A stretch of DNA of 26,762 bases from UBA11606 sp049437325. Its GTDB lineage: Bacteria > Actinomycetota > Acidimicrobiia > Acidimicrobiales > Aldehydirespiratoraceae. The notes under the pieces are model-generated. The model searched no databases. It had not been told where the DNA came from and worked only from the letters and a program-made list of their open reading frames with translations. Below, one piece after another: positions 13,903 to 21,021 of this stretch; position 1 is the stretch's first letter; each line of letters opens with the position of its first letter. Location: NCBI GenBank assembly GCA_049437325.1, contig JBMTIM010000042.1, positions 1 through 26,762 of the forward strand. Reading direction: 5' to 3'. Made by a program: the position numbers and the translations under genes.

Positions 13903-14601
13903 ATGAACTCCATCGGTCGCATCCCCGACGCCACCGTGGCCCGGCTTCCGCTGTACCTGCGAGGTCTCGATGCGTTCCCGGTCGGTGGTGCAGCGACCGT
14001 TTCTTCCGAAGAGTTGGCCGCACTTGCAGGTGTGAACGCAGCAAAGGTTCGCAAGGATCTTTCCTACCTCGGTACCTACGGGACCCGTGGGGTCGGCTAC
14101 GACGCCGACTTCTTGCGGTTCGAGATCAGCCGTGCGTTGGGTGTTGCCAACACGTGGCCCATTGTGGTCTGCGGAATGGGCAACCTCGGTCGGGCCCTCG
14201 CCAACCACAGCGGCTTCGCCGAGCGAGGCTTCCCTGTCGTAGCCGCCATCGACACCGACCCCGACAAGATCGGCGTCGAGATCGACGGTATTGCGGTGTA
14301 TGGGCCCTCTGCGTTGGCCTCGGTCGTCGCGAAGCACGACGTTGCAGTGGGCATCATCGCAACCCCACCCGAGGCGGCACAGGGAACAGCCGACCGGCTC
14401 GTCGACGCCGGGATCACGTCGATCATGAGCTTTGCTCCCATCGTCCTCACCGTTCCCGACGGCGTCGACCTTCGAGCCGTCGACCTCGCGACCGAGCTCC
14501 AGATCCTTGGCTTCCATCTGCACCGCTCCCGGCTCGTCGGCGGTGCCGACATCTCCGGGGACCGCGAGCGAGATCTGTTGGTCGGGGAAGGACCGGTGTG
14601 A
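13903..14601 (+). CDS. rex: Redox-sensing transcriptional repressor Rex
   Basis: A 232-residue homodimeric repressor that senses the NADH/NAD+ ratio; NADH binding releases it from DNA. The N-terminal winged-helix part includes TVARLPLYLRGLDA, VSSEELAALAGVNAAKVRKDLSYLG and the GTRGVGYD segment typical of Rex. The Rossmann part has PIVVCGMGNLGRALANH (GxGxxG), then VVAAIDTDPDKIG and IATPPEAAQGTADRLVDAGI. ATG 13903 is favoured over the upstream GTG at 13858 because the latter would place the promoter and operator inside the gene. In Streptomyces the same gene order, rex-hemA-hemC-hemD, forms an autoregulated operon. Confidence 0.95.
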   Translation: MNSIGRIPDATVARLPLYLRGLDAFPVGGAATVSSEELAALAGVNAAKVRKDLSYLGTYGTRGVGYDADFLRFEISRALGVANTWPIVVCGMGNLGRALANHSGFAERGFPVVAAIDTDPDKIGVEIDGIAVYGPSALASVVAKHDVAVGIIATPPEAAQGTADRLVDAGITSIMSFAPIVLTVPDGVDLRAVDLATELQILGFHLHRSRLVGGADISGDRERDLLVGEGPV

Positions 14602-14639
14602 CGGTCGTCCCCGACTCACGTTTGACCGGCGTCAGCCGA

Positions 14640-14645
14640 TACCGT
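14640..14645 (+). promoter_or_regulatory. -10 box TACCGT upstream of the hemA leader frame
   Basis: TACCGT, a 6-nt spacer (TCAGGG) and a GTG at 14652. It is identical to the rex and proC boxes. No proper -35 is seen at 17 nt; TTGACC at 14622-14627 is only 12 nt upstream, too close for a standard promoter. Confidence 0.5.
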
Positions 14646-14651
14646 TCAGGG

Positions 14652-14699
14652 GTGGCTGCGGCCATCTTCTGTCCGTCCAGCGTCCTGCTCACCACCTGA
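14652..14699 (+). CDS. Putative 15-codon leader peptide upstream of hemA
   Basis: A short frame GTG...TGA encoding VAAAIFCPSSVLLTT. It begins 6 nt after a TACCGT box, the same arrangement as real leaderless genes here, and ends 12 nt before the hemA start. The TGAGG around its stop codon (14697-14701) could serve as the hemA ribosome binding site, so translation of the leader would affect hemA initiation. A regulatory role (coupling or attenuation) is inferred. It may also be only the 5' end of the hemA mRNA without a function as peptide. Confidence 0.4.
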   Translation: MAAAIFCPSSVLLTT

Positions 14700-14711
14700 G
14701 GTTCCCCGCTC

Positions 14712-15971
14712 GTGTCGATCGTCGCCATCGGTTGCAACCACCGGTCGACTCCGCTCGCCGTGCTCGAGCGGATGACGATCGCGGCCGACGACATCCCGAA
14801 GGCACTTTCCGATCTTGGGGCGGCCGACAATTTGTCGGAAGTCGTTGTGCTCTCGACCTGCAACCGTGTCGAGATCTACGCCAATGCCGAGCGGTTCCAT
14901 GGCGGATACCAAGACATCCGAGAGTTCATCGGCCGCTATGCCGGCCTTGCTCCAGAAGACATCGCCGACCACCTCTACGCATTGCACGACGCCGAGGCAG
15001 TACGTCACCTCTTCTCGGTCACGGCCGGACTCGACTCGGCGGTTGTCGGTGAGCATGAGATCCTCGGCCAAGTTCGCACCGCCTGGGAGCAGTCCTCCGA
15101 ACACGGCACCATCGGCTCGGTTCTGGGGCCGCTGTTTCGTCATGCACTCGAGACCGGGAAGCGGGCCCGAACCGACACCGCAATCGGTCGGGGTATCGCC
15201 TCGGTCTCTCAGGCTGCAGTCGCCCTCGCGTCGGCCCATCTCGACGGGCTCGGTGGTCGACCCGTGCTCGTGCTCGGCGCCGGCGAGATGGCGGAAGGCA
15301 CGGTCAAGTCGCTCGCCGCAGCCGGCACGTCGGACATCTTCGTGGCCAACCGCACCTGGGAGAATGCTGTACGGCTCGCCGAGGTGTGCGGCGGAACCGC
15401 CGTCGGTCTCGATCACGTCCCCGACGCACTGGTGGCGGTCGAGATGCTCGTCACCACCACGGGGGCGCAGGACATCATTCTCGATCACGTCGACATCGCT
15501 GACGTGATCGGCCGCCGAGCTGGGCGTGAGCTCGTCATCGTCGACGTCGCCGTTCCTCGTGATGTCGATCCGGCCGCTGCCGATCTCGACGGTGTCACCT
15601 TGCTCGACATGGACGACATCGGCGCGTTCGTCGATCAGCAGATGGTCACTCGCACCCGGGTCATCGGCAATGTCGAGACGATCGTCGACGAGGAGGTTGC
15701 GCGCTTCCAGGCCGTCACCTCGGCTCGCGAGGTTGCTCCTCTGGTGTCGCAACTGCGAAGCCGAGGCTCGGAGATCGCAGACGCCGAACTGAGCCGATTC
15801 GCCGCCAAGTTCGCCGATCTGGAGGATGCCGAACGTGAGGCGGTCGAGGCGTTGGCGCGAGGCATCGTCAACAAGCTGCTGCACGAGCCGACCGTTCGGC
15901 TCAAGGATGCCGCCGGGCGCGCCCGCGGTGATCGTCTGGCCGAGTCGCTGCGCGACCTCTTCGATCTCTGA
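14712..15971 (+). CDS. hemA: Glutamyl-tRNA reductase
   Basis: A 419-residue enzyme that reduces glutamyl-tRNA(Glu) to glutamate-1-semialdehyde with NADPH, the first committed step of C5 haem synthesis. The N-terminus MSIVAIGCNHRSTPL and the catalytic Cys50 in VVLSTCNRVEIYA are diagnostic. GEHEILGQVRTAWEQ, GKRARTDTAIGRGIASVSQAAVALA, the Rossmann segment VLVLGAGEMAE and the C-terminal dimerisation helices follow. Length is normal. The GTG start agrees with the family's N-terminus. It lies 110 nt after rex, so it may have its own promoter (14640) besides read-through from rex. The hemC GTG follows after 5 nt. Confidence 0.96.
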   Translation: MSIVAIGCNHRSTPLAVLERMTIAADDIPKALSDLGAADNLSEVVVLSTCNRVEIYANAERFHGGYQDIREFIGRYAGLAPEDIADHLYALHDAEAVRHLFSVTAGLDSAVVGEHEILGQVRTAWEQSSEHGTIGSVLGPLFRHALETGKRARTDTAIGRGIASVSQAAVALASAHLDGLGGRPVLVLGAGEMAEGTVKSLAAAGTSDIFVANRTWENAVRLAEVCGGTAVGLDHVPDALVAVEMLVTTTGAQDIILDHVDIADVIGRRAGRELVIVDVAVPRDVDPAAADLDGVTLLDMDDIGAFVDQQMVTRTRVIGNVETIVDEEVARFQAVTSAREVAPLVSQLRSRGSEIADAELSRFAAKFADLEDAEREAVEALARGIVNKLLHEPTVRLKDAAGRARGDRLAESLRDLFDL

Positions 15972-15976
15972 CGCCG

Positions 15977-16873
15977 GTGCCTGATCTGCGAGCCGCCACC
16001 CGGGGCAGCCCGCTGGCGCTGTGGCAGACCCGCCACGTGGCTGCGTTGCTCGGGCGTGGTGTCGAGGAAGTCGTGGTGTCGACCGTCGGCGATCGCAACA
16101 CCGACGTGCCGATTCACTCGATGGGCGGCAAGGGAGTGTTCGTCAAGGAAGTCCAGGCTGCCGTGCTCGACGGCCGCGCCGACTTCGCCGTCCACTCGGC
16201 GAAGGACCTTCCGGCCGTGACGCCCGACGGCCTCGTTCTCGTTGCCGTGCCCACTCGCGCCGATGCTCGCGATGCGCTCGTCGGGTCATCCTGGGCCGAC
16301 CTTCCGCTCGGAGCTCACGTCGCCACCGGCTCGGTGAGACGACGCGCCCAGATGGCGTGGCATCGGCCGGACCTCGTGTTCTCAGAACTCCGCGGCAACA
16401 TCCAGACGCGGCTCGGCAAGCTCGAGTCTGAAGGGTTCGATGCCATCGTGATGGCTGCCGCCGCCATCGATCGGCTCGAGCTCGTGATCACGAGCACCGT
16501 CGACCGGCTCGAGCCGTCGGTCATCGTGCCGCAGGTCGCACAGGGCGCACTGGCGATCGAGTGCCGCTCCGACGATGTCGACACCATCGCAACGCTGGTT
16601 GCGGTCGAGGATGCCGCCGCCCGTCGTGTGGTCGACGCCGAGCGGGCATTCCTTTCCGAACTTGGTGGTGACTGCGAACTGCCGGCGGGCGCAAACGCCT
16701 ACCGCACCGCCGACGGTGACTTGGCGATGGTCGGTGTGCTCTCGTCGCTCGACGGACGCAGACTTCTTCGCGAAGCGCGCGTCGGCGACGATCCCGAGCG
16801 CCTCGGCCGGAGCATCGCCCGCTACCTTCTCGACGACCTCGGGGGGCGCAGCCTGTTGGAGAACACCCCGTGA
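15977..16873 (+). CDS. hemC: Porphobilinogen deaminase (hydroxymethylbilane synthase)
   Basis: A 298-residue enzyme that polymerises four porphobilinogens into hydroxymethylbilane. LRAATRGSPLALWQT opens the protein; GKGVFVKEVQ, ADFAVHSAKDLP (with the catalytic Asp) and GSVRRRAQ follow. Cys233 in ELGGDCELPAGANA is the attachment site of the dipyrromethane cofactor. Length is slightly short of the usual 305-320 but complete. It starts 5 nt after hemA and its TGA overlaps the hemD GTG (GTGA), so hemA, hemC and hemD are translated from one mRNA. Confidence 0.95.
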   Translation: MPDLRAATRGSPLALWQTRHVAALLGRGVEEVVVSTVGDRNTDVPIHSMGGKGVFVKEVQAAVLDGRADFAVHSAKDLPAVTPDGLVLVAVPTRADARDALVGSSWADLPLGAHVATGSVRRRAQMAWHRPDLVFSELRGNIQTRLGKLESEGFDAIVMAAAAIDRLELVITSTVDRLEPSVIVPQVAQGALAIECRSDDVDTIATLVAVEDAAARRVVDAERAFLSELGGDCELPAGANAYRTADGDLAMVGVLSSLDGRRLLREARVGDDPERLGRSIARYLLDDLGGRSLLENTP

Positions 16874-18078
16874 CCGAAGGTCGACTCGACCGGCTGCGGG
16901 TCGTCGTGACTCGTCCCCGCGAGCAGGCTGCGCCACTCGTCAGCGCGCTCGAGACGCTCGGCGCCGACGTCGTACTGGTGCCGACGATCCGGATCGACGA
17001 CCCGCCCGATGGTGGACTGGCGCTGCGGGCCGGACTTCGAGCGCTCGGCGCCGACGATTGGGTTGTGATCACGAGCCCGAACGGCGCAACCAGGGTTGGT
17101 CGGATCGTGGCCGAGACCCCCCTGGCCGCCGGCGTCAACGTGGCGGTGATCGGTTCGGGCACCAAGGCACGAGCGGAGGCCGAGGGACTCACCGTCGATC
17201 TCGTGCCCGACGAGGCGATCGCCGAGGGGTTGGCTGCCCGCTTCCCTGCCCGTCCGTCGACCGGTGGCCGGGTGCTGCTCGCCCGCGCCGAGGTCGCTCG
17301 CGAGACCCTGCCGCTCCAACTGACGTTCATGGGATGGAATGTCGATGACGTCGTCGCCTATCGGACGGTGCCCGTCGACATCGACGAGGACGCAAAGTCG
17401 GCGTGTCGCTCGGCCGACGCAGTCATCTTCACGTCCGGCTCGACGGTGGAGAGCCTCGTCACCGCAGTGGGGCTCGAGGGTCTCCCACCGACCGTGTTCA
17501 CGATCGGACCGGCCACCGCCGAGGTCGCCACAAACCTCGGGGTCGGCGTCGACGTCGTCGCAGCCGAACACTCCATCCCGGGTCTCGTCGACGCGATGCG
17601 GGCTCATTACGCCAACCGGCCCTACGTCCACGCCGAGGACCCCGCAAGCATCGATGCCCAGCGGTGTCTGCAGCACTACGTCGCCGAGGTCGCCCGGCGC
17701 CTCGACGGCGCAGTCGATCTCGAGGCCCTCCCGATCTCCGATGCTGACGGTGTGATGCCCCCGAACCGTCGGTTTCTCGTCGCCCGGCTGGATGGACGAG
17801 CGGTTGGCTGTGGCGGCCTCGACCGAACGGCGACCGACACGGCCGTCATCGAGCACCTGTGGGTGTCGACCGATGTTCGCCGTCGTGGAATCGGTCGAGC
17901 GCTGCTCGAGCACCTGATCGTCGAGGCGCGTCGACTCGAGTGTCGATGGGTTCGAGTCAACGCCGATGCGACCTTCACCGAGGCGATCTCCTTCCTGCGG
18001 TCGGCTGGGTTCGTCGACGAGTCGGCCTTCGACGACCAGCATGATCCGCAGCGCCGGTTCACGCTCCACCTCGACTGA
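16870..18078 (+). CDS. hemD: Uroporphyrinogen-III synthase fused to a GNAT acetyltransferase domain
   Basis: A 402-residue two-domain protein. Residues 1 to about 245 are HemD-like: LRVVVTRPREQAAPLVSALE, WVVITSPNGATRV, VAVIGSGTKA, VLLARAEVARETLP, VDDVVAYRTVPVD, AVIFTSGSTVESL and FTIGPATAEVA. HemD closes hydroxymethylbilane to uroporphyrinogen III. Residues from about 255 to 402 form a GNAT domain: VARLDGRAVGCGGLDR, IEHLWVSTDVRRRGIGRALLEH with the acetyl-CoA loop RRRGIG (337-342), and EAISFLRSAGFV. The junction (NRPYVHAEDPASIDAQ) is read without any stop or frame change. Streptomyces HemD is often fused to a methyltransferase instead. The GNAT substrate is unknown. The GTG start overlaps the hemC stop. 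Confidence 0.9.
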   Translation: MTEGRLDRLRVVVTRPREQAAPLVSALETLGADVVLVPTIRIDDPPDGGLALRAGLRALGADDWVVITSPNGATRVGRIVAETPLAAGVNVAVIGSGTKARAEAEGLTVDLVPDEAIAEGLAARFPARPSTGGRVLLARAEVARETLPLQLTFMGWNVDDVVAYRTVPVDIDEDAKSACRSADAVIFTSGSTVESLVTAVGLEGLPPTVFTIGPATAEVATNLGVGVDVVAAEHSIPGLVDAMRAHYANRPYVHAEDPASIDAQRCLQHYVAEVARRLDGAVDLEALPISDADGVMPPNRRFLVARLDGRAVGCGGLDRTATDTAVIEHLWVSTDVRRRGIGRALLEHLIVEARRLECRWVRVNADATFTEAISFLRSAGFVDESAFDDQHDPQRRFTLHLD

Positions 18079-18081
18079 CGC

Positions 18082-18087
18082 GAGAAT
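18082..18087 (+). promoter_or_regulatory. Possible -10 box GAGAAT of the HAD gene
   Basis: GAGAAT ends 6 nt before ATG 18094, in the 15-nt gap after hemD. It has the A and T of the consensus but not the first T. The gene may simply be read through from hemD. Confidence 0.25.
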
Positions 18088-18093
18088 CTCGAC

Positions 18094-18750
18094 ATGCAAC
18101 CAGCGGCCGTCATCTTCGACTTCGACGGGACCATTGCCGATACCGAGTGGCCCGTGTACGAGGCCGCCCGGATCGCCCATCACCACCATGGGTTGGCACT
18201 CCCGGTGGAGGAGTGGGTGAAGATCGTCGGGGCGGCCGACAACCCGACGCTCGAGGACCGTTTGAAGCGTGAGCTCGGGCGCGACCCTGACCCCGAGGCG
18301 ATCGAACAGGCGAAGAGCCTCCATGCCGAGGCTCGAGAACGGGTGCCTGTTCTCCCCGGGGTGTGTGAGGTGATCGGCGCAGTCAAGGCTGCGGCGCGGG
18401 CCCTTTCCATCGCAAGCAGCTCACCGATCGGATGGGTCGAGGGGCATCTGGAGCGCCTGGGTCTGCTCGAGCACTTCGATGCGCTCAGCACCCGCGATCA
18501 GGTCGATCGGGGCAAGCCGGCTCCCGATCTCTTCCTCCTGGCTGCCGCCAAGCTCGACGTCGACCCGGGCGAGGTCATTGTGATCGAGGACTCCAAGAAC
18601 GGTGCGATCGCTGCGAAAGCGGCGGGGATGACATGCATCGTCGTCCCCAACAGCATCACGAGGCACGACATCCCCAGAGAGGCCGACATGGTGCTCGACT
18701 CGCTGATCGACTTCCCCTACGCCGACTTCGGACTCGAGGCGCCCCGCTGA
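18094..18750 (+). CDS. HAD-superfamily phosphatase (beta-phosphoglucomutase-like)
   Basis: A 218-residue HAD subfamily IA enzyme. Motif I is IFDFDGTIADTEWP with nucleophile Asp9 and acid/base Asp11; the helical cap follows. Motif II is SIASSSPIGWVEG, motif III Lys in DRGKPAPDLFLLAAAKL, and motif IV VIEDSKNGAIAAKAAGM. It probably hydrolyses or isomerises a small phosphorylated metabolite, which cannot be named. It lies 15 nt after hemD, and its TGA overlaps the ATG of the amidase gene by one base. Confidence 0.9.
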   Translation: MQPAAVIFDFDGTIADTEWPVYEAARIAHHHHGLALPVEEWVKIVGAADNPTLEDRLKRELGRDPDPEAIEQAKSLHAEARERVPVLPGVCEVIGAVKAAARALSIASSSPIGWVEGHLERLGLLEHFDALSTRDQVDRGKPAPDLFLLAAAKLDVDPGEVIVIEDSKNGAIAAKAAGMTCIVVPNSITRHDIPREADMVLDSLIDFPYADFGLEAPR

Positions 18751-19973
18751 TGGTCGAGATCGACGGCCCTCGCCTGCTGCGGTCCCTTCGGGAGCTTCGC
18801 ACCTTCGGAGCCACCGGCTCGGGTGTGGTTCGGCCCACCTTCTCCGACGTCGACATGACGGCCCGTCGCTGGCTCGTCGCACAGATGTCCGAGGCCGGTC
18901 TCGAGGCCAGCATCGACGGCATCGGAAACGTGATCGGCCGCTCACCCAACCCGGGCCCTGCGGTGGTGCTCGGGTCGCACTCCGACACCCAACCCGAGGG
19001 CGGTTGGCTCGACGGCGCCATGGGTGTCATGTACGGCATCGAGGTCGCCCGGTCACTGCTCGCCGATCCGGCAACCGCGCATCTGGCCGTCGACGTCGCA
19101 GCCTGGGCCGACGAAGAGGGCACGTATGCGTCGGCACTCGGAAGTCACTCCTTCGTCGGTGAGTTGACCGACGCCGCTCTGGCGGCAACCAATGCCGACG
19201 GCGAGAGCGTGGCCAGTGCGTTGAACCGGGTCGGTCTCGCCGGGGTCGATCCGATCTGTCTCGAACCCGATCGCCATGTCGCCTACCTCGAAGCCCATAT
19301 CGAGCAGGGTCCGCATCTCGAGGCGTCGGGCAACCGCATCGGAGTGGTCACCGGCATCGTTGGGATCTCCGGCGCGACGGTGCGGTTTCGCGGTGAACAG
19401 AACCATGCGGGCACGACCCCGATGTCGATGCGAAAGGATGCCGCAGCATCGCTGTTCGAGTTCGGCGTGCGCTTCCGGTCGCGCTTCGCAACCGTTGCCG
19501 GCCCTGCCTCGGTCTGGACGATCGGCAACCTCGGGGTGCACCCGGGGGCAGACAGCATCGTGGCGGGGGAGGCATGGTGTCGGGTGCAGTATCGCGACGC
19601 GTCGGTGCAGGTGATGGATCGGTTCGCCGACACCCTGACGGCGCTCGTCGCTGAACTCGACGACGAGGGCCCATGCCGAGTCACGGTCGAGACCGGCGAC
19701 CGCGGGATGGTCCCGGTGACGATGGACCCGGCGATCGTCGCCGTTCTCGGCTCGGCTGCCGAACGACGTGTGCCTGGGGCCTGGGTCGAAATGCCGAGCG
19801 GTGCGGGCCACGACGCCAACACGTTCGCCCCCCATCTCCCCACCGGCATGCTGTTCATCCCCAGCATCGGCGGAGTGAGTCATGATTTCGCCGAGGACTC
19901 CCATGACGACGACATCGTCCTCGGCTGCCGCGTTTTCGCCGACGCCGTCGAGGCCTATCTCACCTCGTTGTGA
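18750..19973 (+). CDS. Zn-dependent carbamoylase/hydantoinase-family amidase
   Basis: A 407-residue M20-fold amidohydrolase of the N-carbamoyl-L-amino acid hydrolase/allantoate amidohydrolase family. Metal and substrate motifs in order: VVLGSHSDTQPEGGWLDGAMG, WADEEGTYASALGS, AYLEAHIEQGPHLEASGNRIGVVTGIVG, RGEQNHAGTTPMSMRKDA, and PSGAGHDANTFA near the end. The usual DEEGSRF is DEEGTYA here. Such enzymes release ammonia and CO2 from N-carbamoyl compounds; the substrate is not determined. ATG 18750 overlaps the HAD stop (TGATG). The longer upstream frame is inside the HAD gene and is rejected. It closes the run of genes before hemB. Confidence 0.9.
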   Translation: MVEIDGPRLLRSLRELRTFGATGSGVVRPTFSDVDMTARRWLVAQMSEAGLEASIDGIGNVIGRSPNPGPAVVLGSHSDTQPEGGWLDGAMGVMYGIEVARSLLADPATAHLAVDVAAWADEEGTYASALGSHSFVGELTDAALAATNADGESVASALNRVGLAGVDPICLEPDRHVAYLEAHIEQGPHLEASGNRIGVVTGIVGISGATVRFRGEQNHAGTTPMSMRKDAAASLFEFGVRFRSRFATVAGPASVWTIGNLGVHPGADSIVAGEAWCRVQYRDASVQVMDRFADTLTALVAELDDEGPCRVTVETGDRGMVPVTMDPAIVAVLGSAAERRVPGAWVEMPSGAGHDANTFAPHLPTGMLFIPSIGGVSHDFAEDSHDDDIVLGCRVFADAVEAYLTSL

Positions 19974-19982
19974 ACGAGCGAT

Positions 19983-20008
19983 CCCACGGATTGCGGGGCC
20001 GCCGTGGG
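19983..20008. terminator. Weak hairpin between the amidase and hemB genes
   Basis: CCCACGG (19983-19989) and CCGTGGG (20002-20008) form a 7-bp stem with a 12-nt loop. A 6-bp hairpin CTCGTT-GTG-AACGAG (19964-19978) precedes it over the stop codon. There is no T-tract, so rho-independent termination is uncertain. Confidence 0.3.
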
Positions 20009-20028
20009 CCTCGCACTTCGTCGGTGGG

Positions 20029-20034
20029 TAGCCT
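20029..20034 (+). promoter_or_regulatory. -10 box TAGCCT of the hemB operon (leaderless type)
   Basis: TAGCCT, a 6-nt spacer (CACGAC) and GTG at 20041. It indicates that hemB-hemL have their own promoter, apart from rex-hemACD. Confidence 0.55.
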
Positions 20035-20040
20035 CACGAC

Positions 20041-21021
20041 GTGACCTTTCCGCAGCGCCGGCTTCGTCGGCTCCGTCGAACCGAGGCCCTTCGTCGCATG
20101 GTCCGCGAGAGTCGGCTGCACCCCGATGACCTGATCGCGCCGCTCTTCGTGAAGGAGGGCGCCGATGCGCCGGTCCCGATCGCGTCACTCCCCGGCCAGT
20201 TCCAACACACCCGCGACTCGCTTCGCCAAGAGGTTCGCGAGATCAAAGATCTCGGTGTCCCGGCTGTCGTCCTGTTCGGTGTGCCCAAGCACAAGGATCC
20301 TGAAGGTTCTGAGGCGTGGAACCCCGACGGCATCGTCCAGCTCGCCATTCAGGACCTGAAGGACGACCACGGTGACGAGCTGGTCGTGATCGCCGATCTG
20401 TGTGTCGACGAGTACACCAGCCACGGGCACTGTGGCGTGCTCGACGCCTACGGCCAACCCGACAACGATGCCACCCTCGAGCTCTACGAGCAGATCGCGG
20501 TCGCCCAGGCGACTGCGGGGGCCGACATCTGTGCGCCGAGCGGGATGATGGACGGTCAGGTGTTCGCCATTCGCGAAGCCCTCGATGATGCGGGATTCGA
20601 TCAGGTCGCGATCTTGGCCTATGCCGCCAAGTTCGCCACGGCGCTCTACGGCCCCTTTCGCGACGCCGTCGATGTCACCATCGAAGGCGGTGGGAACCGC
20701 AAGGGCTACCAACAAGACGTCGCAAATACCCGCGAGGCGATGGAAGAGATCCGAGAAGACATCGGCGAAGGCGCCGACATGGTCATGATCAAGCCGGCGA
20801 TGCCGTACCTCGACCTCATCGCCCGGGCTCGACAGGAACTCGACGTGCCGATCGCCGCCTACCACGTGAGTGGTGAGTACGCGATGGTGCATGCTGCGGC
20901 ACAGAACGGCTGGCTCGAACTCGAAGCTGTTGCGTTCGAGCACGTCGGTGCCATCAAACGGGCCGGTGCCGACCTCGTCCTGACCTATTTCTCTCGGCTG
21001 ATCGCCCAAGGGCTCCAGTGA
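20041..21021 (+). CDS. hemB: Delta-aminolevulinic acid dehydratase (porphobilinogen synthase)
   Basis: A 326-residue enzyme that condenses two 5-aminolevulinates to porphobilinogen. The Schiff-base lysines are Lys197 (AYAAKFATALYGPFR) and Lys251 (VMIKPAMPYLD). The metal-binding region is DLCVDEYTSHGHCG: Cys121 and Cys131 are kept, but the middle cysteine of zinc-type enzymes is Asp123. APSGMMDG replaces the more common APSDMMDG. Length is normal. The GTG start follows TAGCCT by 6 nt and matches the family start (RRLRRTEALRRMVRE). Its TGA overlaps the hemL GTG. Confidence 0.96.
   Translation: MTFPQRRLRRLRRTEALRRMVRESRLHPDDLIAPLFVKEGADAPVPIASLPGQFQHTRDSLRQEVREIKDLGVPAVVLFGVPKHKDPEGSEAWNPDGIVQLAIQDLKDDHGDELVVIADLCVDEYTSHGHCGVLDAYGQPDNDATLELYEQIAVAQATAGADICAPSGMMDGQVFAIREALDDAGFDQVAILAYAAKFATALYGPFRDAVDVTIEGGGNRKGYQQDVANTREAMEEIREDIGEGADMVMIKPAMPYLDLIARARQELDVPIAAYHVSGEYAMVHAAAQNGWLELEAVAFEHVGAIKRAGADLVLTYFSRLIAQGLQ

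Noticed and set aside
14622..14627. TTGACC as the -35 box of the hemA leader promoter.
   Set aside because: Only 12 nt separate it from TACCGT, too short for a normal sigma-70 promoter.
19968..19985. TTGTGAACG before hemB as a Rex site.
   Set aside because: Only one half site; it is better explained as part of the CTCGTT-GTG-AACGAG hairpin over the amidase stop codon and lies about 60 nt from the hemB -10 box.
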